This document shows positions 8,270-17,265 of a stretch of 64,000 nt of DNA, piece after piece. The DNA is from CAVSRC01 sp963781775 (lineage in GTDB: Bacteria; Pseudomonadota; Alphaproteobacteria; Rhizobiales; Kaistiaceae). Location of the stretch: the NCBI GenBank assembly GCA_963781775.1, contig CAWAHE010000014.1, positions 62,001 through 126,000 of the forward strand. Reading direction: 5' to 3'. Below the pieces are notes generated by a model. That model worked only from the letters and a program-made list of their open reading frames with translations. It was not told the origin of the DNA and made no database searches. The first letter of the stretch is position 1; every line of letters begins with the position of its first letter. A program made the position numbers and the translations under genes.

Positions 8270-8929
8270 ATGACGATCGTGGAGACCGCCGAGGAAGCCG
8301 TCAGCGGCCGAACAGCCGCGGGCCAGGACGTGCGCAAACGGCGCCAGATCATGGACGGCGCCCGGCGCTTGTTCATGTTGAAGGGTTTCGACGCTGCCAG
8401 CATGGGCGATATCGCCCAGGAGGCGGGCGTATCGAAGGGCACGCTCTACGTCTATTTCGACAGCAAGGAGCGGCTCTTCCACGATCTCGTCGCCGAGGAA
8501 AAGGCGGCGCAATATCCCGCCATCTTCGCGCTCGATCCAGACGATCACGATGTGCGCGCGGTGCTGACCAAGCTCGGCACTCAGTTCGCGCGCTTCGTCA
8601 CGGCGCCGCACGTCGTCATGGCCATGCGCACGGTGATCGCCATGGGCGAGCGCATGTCAGATATCTCCAAGGAATTTTACGACGAGGGTCCCCGGCAATG
8701 CGCCGGGCGGCTGGCGCAATATCTCGAACCGCAGGTGGCGGCCGGCGTGCTCGACATCGACGACGCCTATCTCGCCGCGGCGCAGTTTCTCGAACTGACC
8801 CAGGCAACGCTGGCGCGCCCGCTGATGTTCGGCGTCAAGGAGCAGCCGACCGAAGAACGGATCGACGAAGTCGTGAAGTCCGCAGTGAACGTTTTCCTCG
8901 CCGCCTACGGCCGCGCGGAGAAGGTTTAG
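8270..8929 (+). CDS. TetR/AcrR-family transcriptional regulator
   Basis: 219 residues. The N-terminal helix-turn-helix domain (about residues 22-70) shows the family pattern ARRLFMLKGFDAASMGDIAQ followed by AGVSKGTLYVYFDSKE. The C-terminal ligand-binding half is AefR-like (TetR_C). The gene is divergent from emrAB, and the intergenic region has two matched palindromes, so it is the probable repressor of the efflux operon and of itself, released by a pump substrate. Its stop overlaps the convergent HerA gene by 4 bp (TTAG). Confidence 0.93.
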   Translation: MTIVETAEEAVSGRTAAGQDVRKRRQIMDGARRLFMLKGFDAASMGDIAQEAGVSKGTLYVYFDSKERLFHDLVAEEKAAQYPAIFALDPDDHDVRAVLTKLGTQFARFVTAPHVVMAMRTVIAMGERMSDISKEFYDEGPRQCAGRLAQYLEPQVAAGVLDIDDAYLAAAQFLELTQATLARPLMFGVKEQPTEERIDEVVKSAVNVFLAAYGRAEKV

Positions 8930-10653
8930 CCCGCCCGCCGCGGGATCAGCGGCGCGCCGAGGCCATCGTCGGCGCCAAGCCCGGCATCTTCCAGCGCTGA
9001 TATTCCGACGCGCGGCGACGTGTTGGTGGTCGAGGACTCGCGCCAGCGGTCGACGACCGCGCGAATGAAGTCGTCGTCGATCTGACCCGAGTCGCCGAGC
9101 TGCGCGATGTGGCTGGACTGGCTGTGCGGCAAGCGATCCTCGGCGACATCCTTGAAGCGGAAGCGCGTCGGCAGCGGCACGCCCTCGCCGAAGGCGATCG
9201 CCTCGCGGGTGCCGAGCGACGGCAGGAAGCCGATGAGGCTCGCCGCCGCGTCTGGCACCGCCGAGCGGACAATCTCCTGGTCGCGATCGTTCGACATTCG
9301 CATGGCGAACACGGTCGAGCATTGCGACAGAATTGACGCGTCCAGATCGGTCGGCCGCTGGGTGATGGCGCCCAGGAAAACGCCGTATTTGCGGCCTTCC
9401 TTGGCGATGCGCGACAGCGCCTTGCGGGTCGGTCCGAAGCCAAGTTTGCGGTCCGCCGGCGCGTAGCGATGCACCTCCTCGCAGCAGACCAGCAGCGGGG
9501 CGCAGCCCTCGCTCCATACGCCGAATTCGAAGCCCATGCGGCAGACGACCGAGACGACGGAGTCGACGACCTCGGCCGGGAAACCGGCGAGTTGCATGAC
9601 GGTGATCGGCTTGCCGCCGACCGGCAGGCGGAAGAGATCCTCCAGCACCTGCACCATCATGTCCTCGACGAAGAGGTTGTTGAACATGAAGGCGTAGCGC
9701 GAGTCGTTGCCCAGCGTCTCGATGCGCGAGATGAGGCGATGGTATTTGGTCCAGATCGAGCGGTTCTCGAGCTTGCCCATGCGCTCGTTGATCAGATTGA
9801 CCAGATCGGAAATGCGGTAGGGCACCGGCGTGTCGGCGGTGAAGCCACCGCCCGACGGCTTGCGCAACTGTACGCGTTCGCCGCGCGCGTTGGCGGCGTA
9901 GCGGGCCTTGGCGATCGGGATCAGCTCGGACAGGATTTCCGTCTCTTCCTCGACGCCGGGGCGACCGCGGAAGAAGACGTCGACGATCTCCTCGAAATTG
10001 AATAGCCAGTATGGAAGCTGGAGGTTCTTGGGCGTGACGACGTGCGACAGGTCGCCGAAGCAGTTGGCGTATTCGTTATGCGGGTCGACAAGGAAAATCC
10101 GGAGATTGGCTTTCTTCTCGAGGATCTCCTGAAGGATGAGCGCGACCGCGGTCGATTTGCCGACGCCGGTGGTGCCGAGCACCGCGAAATGCTTGGACAG
10201 CATTTCTTCGAAATTAATATAGGCGGGCACGGTGGCGTCGAGGCGCAGCCGTCCGATCTCGATCGTGTCGCCCTTCTCGATGCGATGGATGACCTCGACG
10301 TCAGCGGTCACCAGCCGGGTGATGGAATTGCCGATCGACGGATAGCTCGAGACGCCGCGCTGGAAGGCGGCTGCATCCGACCCATAGCGTCGGATCTCGC
10401 CCATGAAGTCGATCGCCGCGACGAGATGGCTGCCCTCGGCGTCGTCGGCCTCCGGCGTGGCGACGATCATCGACACAACGACGCCGACGATGAGCGAATC
10501 GCCAACGTGGATGCCGACGAGGCGGCCGATGGTCAGGGTCGTATCGTCAGCAACCTCGGCGATCGCCGAGCGGTATAGCCGTGCGGTCGCGCCAGCCCCG
10601 TTGACGGTGATGACGCGGCCGAGATCGTTTGCCGGCGCATGCATTCCGAGCAC
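8926..10653 (-). CDS. HerA-like hexameric DNA-translocase ATPase (DUF87), stand-alone
   Basis: 575-residue HerA/FtsK-superfamily ATPase. An N-terminal HAS-barrel-like beta domain (GRVITVNGAGATARL onwards) precedes a Walker A motif GTTGVGKS (about 158-165), the block FLVDPHNEYA and the Walker B stretch LLVCCEEVHRYAP. The C-terminal region contains AITQRPTDLDASILSQC, typical of HerA. HerA proteins normally work with the NurA nuclease in DNA end processing, or with SIR2/DUF4297 effectors in phage defence. Neither partner lies next to it: the neighbours are a TetR regulator and PfkB. Its actual job here is not known. Confidence 0.88.
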   Translation of the reverse strand: MLGMHAPANDLGRVITVNGAGATARLYRSAIAEVADDTTLTIGRLVGIHVGDSLIVGVVVSMIVATPEADDAEGSHLVAAIDFMGEIRRYGSDAAAFQRGVSSYPSIGNSITRLVTADVEVIHRIEKGDTIEIGRLRLDATVPAYINFEEMLSKHFAVLGTTGVGKSTAVALILQEILEKKANLRIFLVDPHNEYANCFGDLSHVVTPKNLQLPYWLFNFEEIVDVFFRGRPGVEEETEILSELIPIAKARYAANARGERVQLRKPSGGGFTADTPVPYRISDLVNLINERMGKLENRSIWTKYHRLISRIETLGNDSRYAFMFNNLFVEDMMVQVLEDLFRLPVGGKPITVMQLAGFPAEVVDSVVSVVCRMGFEFGVWSEGCAPLLVCCEEVHRYAPADRKLGFGPTRKALSRIAKEGRKYGVFLGAITQRPTDLDASILSQCSTVFAMRMSNDRDQEIVRSAVPDAAASLIGFLPSLGTREAIAFGEGVPLPTRFRFKDVAEDRLPHSQSSHIAQLGDSGQIDDDFIRAVVDRWRESSTTNTSPRVGISALEDAGLGADDGLGAPLIPRRAG

Positions 10654-10733
10654 TCTTCCCTGACGGATTCGATGTTGAACGCCTGTGCGCCCTTGCGGGA
10701 ACTATGCGCATGAAAAGGTAAAGGACTGGTCAT

Positions 10734-10747
10734 TTGCGCCAGCGCAA
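10734..10747. repeat. Palindrome upstream of pfkB
   Basis: TTGCGC-CA-GCGCAA is a perfect inverted repeat with a 2-nt centre in the 164-bp divergent region between the HerA gene and pfkB. It is 70 bp upstream of the pfkB start and is a possible operator. No regulator gene is adjacent. Confidence 0.35.
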
Positions 10748-10817
10748 TGCCTCGCAACTTCGGCCCTGACAGTGTAGTTCGAGTTAAATTGGTCGTTTTC
10801 CGTGGAGATTTCCGACG

Positions 10818-11771
10818 ATGAGCATCGTCGCCATGTCGCTTAACCCGACCATCGACGTCGCCAGCGAGGCGGACCTGGTCAGGCCGACGCACAAGGTGCG
10901 CACCTCCAACGAGAGCTACGATCCCGGCGGCGGCGGGGTGAACGTGGCGCGGGTGATCACCGTGCTGGGCGGAAAGGCCTCGGTCATCTGCCCCGGCGGC
11001 GGTTTCTCCGGGCAGATGCTGGACGATCTGCTGGGCCAGATGGACATCGCCCGGACCATCGTGCCGATCGGCGGCAACACCCGCATCAGCTTCACGGTCT
11101 TTGAACGCAAGACCGGCCTGGAATACCGATTCATCCCCAACGGCCCCAAGCTCTCGCCGGACGAGATCGAGGCCTGCCTTGAGGCGGTGCGCAACGCCGA
11201 ATACGACTACTTCATCGCCAGCGGCAGCGTGCCGCTCGGCGCGCCGACCGACATTCTGGCGCAAATCGCCAAGATCGTGCACGACCGGGGCGGCAAATTC
11301 ATCCTCGACAGTTCCGGCGCCGGGCTGAGCGTCACCCTCCAGCACGTGCCGGTCTACATGGTGAAACCGAGCATCGGCGAGCTGGAAGCTCTGATGGGCC
11401 GGCGGCTCGACGACGAGTCGGCGCGCGAGGCGGCGGTCGATCTGGTCAAGCGCGGCCGGGCCGAGGTCGTGGCGGTCACGCTCGGGGCGGCGGGGGCCAT
11501 GGTCGCCACCAAGGACGGCGTGCTGCGTATGCGTTCGCCGCGCGTGCAGGCCCATTCGGCGGTCGGCGCCGGCGACAGTTTCGTCGGCGCGATGACGCTG
11601 GCGCTGTCTCAGGGCCGACCGATCGACGACGCCCTCACCTTCGCCATCGCCGCGGGCGCGGCCAGCGTGGTGACGCCGGGCACACGCCTGTGCCTCGCCG
11701 CCGACGTCAAGCGCATCTACGACGAGATTCGCTCCGGCGCCCTCGGGCCGATGCTCGAGCGGCTCACCTGA
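10818..11771 (+). CDS. pfkB: PfkB-family phosphofructokinase (6-phosphofructokinase II type)
   Basis: 317-residue ribokinase-fold kinase. Visible are the N-terminal SLNPTIDV, the sugar-binding DPGGGGVNVAR (about 33-43) and the C-terminal anion-hole/catalytic-base motif SAVGAGDSF with the Asp near residue 253. The N-terminal GGGG motif and EYRFIPNGP block match the E. coli PfkB (Pfk-2) branch better than FruK. It should phosphorylate fructose-6-phosphate, though tagatose- or fructose-1-phosphate remain possible. A GGAG ribosome site lies about 10 nt before the ATG. It ends 6 bp from the convergent Gfo/Idh gene. Confidence 0.87.
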   Translation: MSIVAMSLNPTIDVASEADLVRPTHKVRTSNESYDPGGGGVNVARVITVLGGKASVICPGGGFSGQMLDDLLGQMDIARTIVPIGGNTRISFTVFERKTGLEYRFIPNGPKLSPDEIEACLEAVRNAEYDYFIASGSVPLGAPTDILAQIAKIVHDRGGKFILDSSGAGLSVTLQHVPVYMVKPSIGELEALMGRRLDDESAREAAVDLVKRGRAEVVAVTLGAAGAMVATKDGVLRMRSPRVQAHSAVGAGDSFVGAMTLALSQGRPIDDALTFAIAAGAASVVTPGTRLCLAADVKRIYDEIRSGALGPMLERLT

Positions 11772-11777
11772 GCGCCG

Positions 11778-13082
11778 TTACGACGGGCGGCCAAGCTCGA
11801 CGCCGTTCTCGCGCAGCATCGCATCGACGTCGATGACGCCGCCGCTGGCTATCGAGGCATTGGCGGCGATGCCGGTGAGGATCGACCAGGCACCCATGAT
11901 CTCGCTGGCGGCGCGGCCGTATTTGTCCGCCTCCATGTTGGCCTTGTCGAAGACATAGCCGAGCATGACCGGGTCGGCGCCGCCGTGGCTGCCATGCCCG
12001 CGCCAGACCTGCACGTCCTCGGACGATTTGCCGGCGAGATGCAGTTGGGTGGTGATCGATTCCTGACCGGCGGCATGCTGGCGTTTGCCGCCGAAGACGC
12101 CGTGCACCTCGACGTGGCGGTGGGTCAGTTCACCCTTGGTGCCATGGAACTTGACCTCGAGTCCCTCCCAGGGGCTGTAGGCGACCAGCGTGTAGTTGAG
12201 CGTGGCGCCGCTGGCGTAGCGCGCGTGCACCTGCATGGTGTCCTCGATGGTGATGTCGTCGGCGAACACGCAGCGGTCGCGGAAATATCCGTCGTAGCTC
12301 TCCGCATCGAGGTAAAGTTCCTTGAGTTTTTCGTCCTCGGCGAGATCGAGCTCGAAGTCGCAGCGTTCGGCCACGGGGCACCCGTGGCAGCGTTCGCCGT
12401 GGCCGCCGAGGCCCAGTTCAACCGCCATCTCCGGCCGGTAGAAGGAACGCTTGCCGAAGGCATGAACCGTCTTCGGCGTCGAAGCGATCCACCAGTTGAT
12501 CAGATCGAAATGATGGGTCGCCTTGTGGACGAGCAGACCGCCGGACTTGTCCTTGTAGCGATGCCAGCGACGGAAATAGTCGGCACCGTGGACGCGGTCG
12601 AGATACCAGCGGAAATCGACGGCGGTGATCTCGCCGATGACGCCGGACATCAACAGGTCCTTCACCTGGGTGCGATGCGGCGCGTAGCGGTAGTTGAAGG
12701 TAACCGTCACCGACTTGCCCGACTTCTTCTTGGCGTCGAAGACGGCGCGGAGGCGCGCCATGTCGATGGTCATCGGCTTTTCGGTGATGACGTTGGCGCC
12801 GAGCTCGAGCGCCCGCACGATGTATTTGTCGTGCAGATAGTCGGGCACGGTGACGATGACCGTATCCGGCTTCTGTTCGCCGACCATGCGGTCGAATGCC
12901 TCCGGCGCGTATGCGGCGACCGGCTTGCCGGTGATCTGCCGGGTCTGGCCGGCGGACAGCTCCAGCCGGTGCGGGTTCGAGTCGCACAGGCCGACGAGTT
13001 GGTTGGCGTCGGCGTAGGTTGAGATCACGGCGTCGCGAAACATCAGATGGCGCGAGCCAGTTCCGACGATGGCGTATTTCAC
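11778..13082 (-). CDS. Gfo/Idh/MocA-family oxidoreductase with a cysteine cluster
   Basis: 434-residue NAD(P)-dependent sugar oxidoreductase. The N-terminal Rossmann half starts KYAIVGTGSRHL and carries the family ITEKPM motif (about residue 98), then the C-terminal alpha/beta substrate domain. It is about 80-100 residues longer than simple Gfo/Idh enzymes. In the C-terminal half it carries the motif CHGCPVAERC (C-x2-C-x5-C, about residues 228-237), which could bind a metal. The start is a GTG at 13082 after GAGGAA. The substrate is unknown; cyclitol or sugar dehydrogenation is the family norm. It stands alone, divergent from an aldehyde dehydrogenase. Confidence 0.85.
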   Translation of the reverse strand: MKYAIVGTGSRHLMFRDAVISTYADANQLVGLCDSNPHRLELSAGQTRQITGKPVAAYAPEAFDRMVGEQKPDTVIVTVPDYLHDKYIVRALELGANVITEKPMTIDMARLRAVFDAKKKSGKSVTVTFNYRYAPHRTQVKDLLMSGVIGEITAVDFRWYLDRVHGADYFRRWHRYKDKSGGLLVHKATHHFDLINWWIASTPKTVHAFGKRSFYRPEMAVELGLGGHGERCHGCPVAERCDFELDLAEDEKLKELYLDAESYDGYFRDRCVFADDITIEDTMQVHARYASGATLNYTLVAYSPWEGLEVKFHGTKGELTHRHVEVHGVFGGKRQHAAGQESITTQLHLAGKSSEDVQVWRGHGSHGGADPVMLGYVFDKANMEADKYGRAASEIMGAWSILTGIAANASIASGGVIDVDAMLRENGVELGRPS

Positions 13083-13430
13083 AGGGGTCAGTTCCTCAGT
13101 GGTGCCGGCGGGCGGGACCCGGAAGGCGGGCGGCCGGTTGCGTGGAGGGCAGCGCCGGCCGCCGACGCTGGGGCGGCCGATGCTTGTCCGAAGGGATGGA
13201 CAAAGGCCATGCTAAACTAAGGCCGGCCGCGGATGCAGCAGTTTTTCACCAGACAGTTACATCGGCGGGATCTCATTCACGGCAGGGGGCCGGCGACGGT
13301 CCCGTTCGGCTATAGTGACGCACTATATTGAGGGTCGCGATTTGCTCTTTGTCGGCCGCGCGCGTCCTGTGCGACACGTTCTTACCCCAGCCGGCGGCGG
13401 CCTGCCGGCGCTTCATCAGTGTGAAAAGCC
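13083..13430. promoter_or_regulatory. 348-bp divergent intergenic region with two inverted repeats
   Basis: No credible gene is seen between the Gfo/Idh gene and the aldehyde dehydrogenase gene. It contains a perfect 17-bp palindrome, TATAGTG-ACG-CACTATA (13311-13327), in an otherwise GC-rich stretch, and a weaker repeat TTGTCC/GGACAA (13184-13189 and 13198-13203). The AT-rich palindrome about 105 bp upstream of the aldehyde dehydrogenase start is the better operator candidate. Confidence 0.5.
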
Positions 13431-14870
13431 ATGGGATTCCAGAAACTCCTGATCGACGGCGACTGGGTTGGTGCGGCGATTGGCGACACCATCCCGATGA
13501 TCGGCCCCTCGGACGGCGAGGAGATTGCGCGCATCGCGCGCGGCACCAAGGAGGATATCGACCGGGCGGTGAAAGCCGCGCGGCGGGCCTTTGAGGGCGT
13601 CTGGGGCGCTACCGCGGCGGTCGATCGCGGGCGGCTGCTGTCGAAGCTTGGGCACCTGATCCTCGATCATTTCGACGAGCTTGCCGAGATCGAGGCCAAG
13701 GATACCGGCAAGCCGATGAAGCAGGCGCGCAACGACATCACCGCCGTCGCTCGCTATTTTGAATTCTATGGCGGCGCCGCCGACAAGATCCACGGCGACA
13801 CCATTCCGTTTCTCAACGGCTACCAGGTCATGATCCTGCGCGAACCGCGCGGCGTCACCGGCCACATCATCCCGTGGAACTATCCGGCGCAGATGTTCGG
13901 TCGGACGATCGGCGCGTCGCTTGCCGCGGGCAACACGACGGTGATGAAGCCGGCCGAGGAGGCCTGCCTGTCCGTGCTCCGCCTCGCCGAACTGGCGCTG
14001 GAGGCCGGAATTCCGCCGGGCGTCATCAACATCGTCACCGGCTTCGGCGAAGAGGCCGGCGCGGCGCTGGCGGCCCATGGCGGCATCGATCTCATCTCGT
14101 TCACCGGTTCGCCGGAAGTCGGCACGCTGGTCCAGCAGGCCGCGGCAATACATCACGTGCCGTGCGTGCTGGAACTCGGCGGCAAGTCGCCGCAGATCGT
14201 GTTCGAGGACGCCAATCAGGCGAAGGCGGCGGAAGTCATCGTCAACGCCATCGTGCAGAACGCCGGTCAGACGTGCTCGGCCGGCAGCCGCGTGCTGGTT
14301 CAGCGCTCGATCTACGACGCGTTCATGGGCACACTTGGCGAGCGTTTCGGCAAGCTCAAGGTCGGGCCTTACGATCTCGACCTCGACTGCGGGCCGGTGA
14401 TCACCGCCAAGCAGAAGGAGCGCGTGGACGGCTTCATGAAAGGCGCCGCGCGCGATCATATCGCGGCGATCGCCACTGGCACGGTCGACCCGCGGGCGAA
14501 GGCGACGGGCTATTTCGTGGCGCCGACGCTCTATACGCTCGTGCCAGAGAAGAATCCGCTCGCCCTGGACGAGGTGTTCGGGCCGGTGCTGTCCGCGATT
14601 CCTTTCGACGACGAAGCCGACGCGCTCAGGATCGCCAACGGCACCGACTACGGACTGGTGTCGGGCGTATGGACCGAGAACGGCGGGCGGCAGATGCGCA
14701 TGGCCAAGGGCGTGCGCACCGGACAGGTGTTCGTCAACGGCTACGGCGCCGGTGGCGGCATCGAACTGCCGTTCGGCGGGTTCAAGCGCTCAGGCCACGG
14801 CCGCGAAAAGGGGCTGGAGGCGCTGCGCGAGTTCACCGTCGCCAAGACCGTGGTGTTCAACCACGGCTAG
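13431..14870 (+). CDS. Aldehyde dehydrogenase family protein
   Basis: 479-residue NAD(P)-dependent aldehyde dehydrogenase. Seen are the PWNYP motif (about residue 149), the coenzyme-site FTGSPEVG, the catalytic-base region LELGGKSP with Glu near 248 and the nucleophile Cys near 282 in GQTCSAGSR. The pattern is close to the betaine-aldehyde/aliphatic aldehyde dehydrogenase group, but the substrate cannot be read from the sequence. It is monocistronic, and its stop shares CTAG with the convergent glpD stop, so there is no room for a terminator between them. Confidence 0.9.
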   Translation: MGFQKLLIDGDWVGAAIGDTIPMIGPSDGEEIARIARGTKEDIDRAVKAARRAFEGVWGATAAVDRGRLLSKLGHLILDHFDELAEIEAKDTGKPMKQARNDITAVARYFEFYGGAADKIHGDTIPFLNGYQVMILREPRGVTGHIIPWNYPAQMFGRTIGASLAAGNTTVMKPAEEACLSVLRLAELALEAGIPPGVINIVTGFGEEAGAALAAHGGIDLISFTGSPEVGTLVQQAAAIHHVPCVLELGGKSPQIVFEDANQAKAAEVIVNAIVQNAGQTCSAGSRVLVQRSIYDAFMGTLGERFGKLKVGPYDLDLDCGPVITAKQKERVDGFMKGAARDHIAAIATGTVDPRAKATGYFVAPTLYTLVPEKNPLALDEVFGPVLSAIPFDDEADALRIANGTDYGLVSGVWTENGGRQMRMAKGVRTGQVFVNGYGAGGGIELPFGGFKRSGHGREKGLEALREFTVAKTVVFNHG

Positions 14871-16384
14871 GACGCGATACGGCCGGAAGCGCGGCTGGTG
14901 ACATAGGCGGCAAGCGCTTCCTGCTCGGCAGGCGTCAGGCGGAGGCCGAGCTTGGTGCGCCGCCAGAGGATATCGTCTGCGGTCTCGGCCCATTCATTGG
15001 CGACCAGATAGTCGACCTCGCGCGCCGTCAGGCCGGCGCCGAAATCGGGACCCATGTCGGCGGCACTGGTCACGCCGTCGAGCAGGGCGGTGATGCGGGT
15101 GCCGTAGTGGCGGCAGAACCGATCGATCGTCGCCTCGTCGAGGAAATCGTAGCGGGCCACCATTTCCGCGATCCACCAGCCGAAACCGGCAACCGGAACG
15201 TCGCCGCCGGGCAGTGGGGCGCTGCGCGTCCACGGCTTGCCCATGGCCGGGAACGTTGGAGCGAGACGCTGCATCGCGTGTTCGGAAAGCCGCCGGTACG
15301 TCGTGATCTTGCCGCCGAACACCGACAGGATGGGCGCGGAACCGGACGGGGCGTCCAGCTCGAGCACGTAGTCGCGGGTGGCGGCCTTGGCCTCGCTAGC
15401 GCCATCGTCATAAAGCGGGCGGACGCCGGAATAGGTCCAGCGGATATCCTCGCGGGTGACGGGTTTCGCGAAATACTCGCTGACCGCAGACAACAGGTAG
15501 TCGGTTTCGCCGGCATCGATGACGGGCCCGGACGGATCGCCGTGGAAATCCTCGTCGGTCGTCCCGATCAAGGTGAAATCCTGTTCGTAGGGAATGGCGA
15601 AACAGATGCGGCCGTCGGCGTTCTGGAAAATGTAAGCGCGGTCGTGGTCGAACAGCTTCGGCACGACGATGTGGCTGCCCTTCACCATGCGGATCTTGGC
15701 CGGAAGGTTGAGACCGGCAACCTCCGACAGGACCTGGGCGGCCCACGGGCCGGCCGCGTTGACCAGGGCGCGGGCGGCGATTTCCCGGTGACCGCCACGG
15801 GTATCCACCATCGTCAGATGCCAGAGGCCGTCCGCGCGGCGCGCCGCCAGGCACTTCGTGCGCGGGCGAATGTCGGCGCCACGGTCGGCGGCGTCGCGCG
15901 CATTGAGAACGACGAGACGCGCGTCGTCGGCCCAGCAATCGGAATATTCGAAAGCGCGGCGATAGCCGGGCTTGAGCCAGGTGCCGGCCGGATCGCGCGA
16001 CAGATCAAGGCTGCGCGTCGGCGGCAGCAGCTTGCGGCCGCCGAGATGGTCGTAGAGGAACAGGCCGAGGCGGATGACCGGCCATGGCCTGAGGCCGCTG
16101 TGGTGCGGCAATATGAACCGCAGCGGCCGGATGATATGCGGCGCCGCGGCGAGCAGGATTTCGCGCTCGATCAGCGCTTCGCGGACGAGGCGGAACTCGT
16201 AATATTCGAGGTAGCGCAGGCCGCCGTGGATGAGCTTGGTCGAGGCGGACGAGGTCGCGCCGGCGAGATCGCCCATCTCGGCGAGATAGACGCTCAGTCC
16301 GCGCCCCTGCGCATCGCGGGCGATGCCGCAGCCGTTGATGCCGCCGCCGATCACGGCAATGTCGTAGGGCCGAGCCCGGTCCAT
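14867..16384 (-). CDS. glpD: Glycerol-3-phosphate dehydrogenase (aerobic, FAD-dependent)
   Basis: 505 residues from the ATG at 16384, matching the usual GlpD length of about 500. Longer starts at 16426 and 16468 would add an Arg-rich leader. The N-terminus has the FAD motif IAVIGGGINGCGIARDA followed by the GlpD signature ATSSASTKLIHGGLRYLE. A C-terminal DAO_C domain follows VFGGKITTYRRLSE. It oxidises sn-glycerol-3-phosphate to dihydroxyacetone phosphate at the inner membrane, feeding quinone. No glpK, glpF or glpR lies nearby, so it is separate from the usual glp locus. Confidence 0.93.
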   Translation of the reverse strand: MDRARPYDIAVIGGGINGCGIARDAQGRGLSVYLAEMGDLAGATSSASTKLIHGGLRYLEYYEFRLVREALIEREILLAAAPHIIRPLRFILPHHSGLRPWPVIRLGLFLYDHLGGRKLLPPTRSLDLSRDPAGTWLKPGYRRAFEYSDCWADDARLVVLNARDAADRGADIRPRTKCLAARRADGLWHLTMVDTRGGHREIAARALVNAAGPWAAQVLSEVAGLNLPAKIRMVKGSHIVVPKLFDHDRAYIFQNADGRICFAIPYEQDFTLIGTTDEDFHGDPSGPVIDAGETDYLLSAVSEYFAKPVTREDIRWTYSGVRPLYDDGASEAKAATRDYVLELDAPSGSAPILSVFGGKITTYRRLSEHAMQRLAPTFPAMGKPWTRSAPLPGGDVPVAGFGWWIAEMVARYDFLDEATIDRFCRHYGTRITALLDGVTSAADMGPDFGAGLTAREVDYLVANEWAETADDILWRRTKLGLRLTPAEQEALAAYVTSRASGRIAS

Positions 16385-16560
16385 GCTATCCGTCGCCGGC
16401 GCCTTTCGCCTTCGCCGTCGCGACATGGATTGTCCGCCCGGCGGGCGTTGGCTTTCTGCGATATTCACGGGGCAAAATCAACGCAATGGTGCCGCGCGCC
16501 GTATCATTTCGCCGGCTTTCGCGGCAGGATCGCCGGCCAGCTAACAACCGGGGCAATACA

Positions 16561-17265
16561 ATGTCATTGGACCACGCGGCCAGCGATGCGCTGAATGCCG
16601 TTTCCACCGCCACCATCACAACCATCCTGCTCAAGAAGGGCCTCCGCAACGTGTGGCTACGCAAGGCGAAGCCGCTCAAGGCCGACTATCCGCGCATCGT
16701 CGGCCGGGTCTTCACCATGCGTTTCGTGCCGGCGCGCGAGGACCTCGCCACGCCGGCTTCGTGGTCATCGCCGAAATCGACACGCGCGGCGATCGAAGCC
16801 ATGCCCGCGGACGCCATCGTGGTGGTCGACGCCATGGGGACGACCGACGCCGGCATCTTCGGCGACATTCTGTGCGCGCGCATGGCCAAGCGCGGCGCCG
16901 CGGCGCTGATCACCGACGGCGTCGTGCGCGACCTCGCCGGCGTGCTCGGCACTGGCTTGCCGGTGTGGTGCCAGGGCGCCGCGGCACCGCCTTCGGTTGC
17001 CAGTCTCACCTTCGTCAACTGGCAGGAGCCGATCGCCTGCGGCGGCGTCGCGGTATTCCCTGACGATGTCGTCGTCGCCGACGCCGATGGCGCGGTGCTG
17101 ATTCCGGCGGCACTGCTCGACGCGGTGCTCGCCGAGGCACCCGAACAGGAGCGCATGGAAGCGTGGATCATGGACGAGGTCGACAAGGGCATACCGCTCC
17201 CCGGCCTCTATCCGATGAACGAGGCGACCAAGGCGCGCTACGAGGCGGGAAAGGCCAAGGGCTAG
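16561..17265 (+). CDS. RraA-family protein (HMG aldolase/oxaloacetate decarboxylase-like)
   Basis: 234 residues with the RraA fold signature: GDILCARMAKRGAAALITDG followed by VVRDLAGV (about 100-130), the region carrying the conserved Asp/Arg of 4-hydroxy-4-methyl-2-oxoglutarate aldolases. The C-terminal segment after residue 180 is longer than in the small RNase E inhibitor RraA, which favours a metabolic lyase. The ATG at 16561 was chosen because upstream residues are Arg-rich and not family-like. Its TAG overlaps the GTG of the following FAD oxidoreductase (TAGTG), so the two probably act in one pathway that is not identifiable here. Confidence 0.8.
   Translation: MSLDHAASDALNAVSTATITTILLKKGLRNVWLRKAKPLKADYPRIVGRVFTMRFVPAREDLATPASWSSPKSTRAAIEAMPADAIVVVDAMGTTDAGIFGDILCARMAKRGAAALITDGVVRDLAGVLGTGLPVWCQGAAAPPSVASLTFVNWQEPIACGGVAVFPDDVVVADADGAVLIPAALLDAVLAEAPEQERMEAWIMDEVDKGIPLPGLYPMNEATKARYEAGKAKG

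Noticed and set aside
8270..10653. TetR-HerA as a defence pair
   Set aside because: The genes are convergent, the TetR protein has matched operators at the efflux promoter, and no nuclease or NADase effector is adjacent.
13874..16594. 906-codon plus-strand frame across the aldehyde dehydrogenase and glpD genes
   Set aside because: It runs through two recognised genes in a different frame and strand and has Arg/Gly/Ala low-complexity composition without domains.
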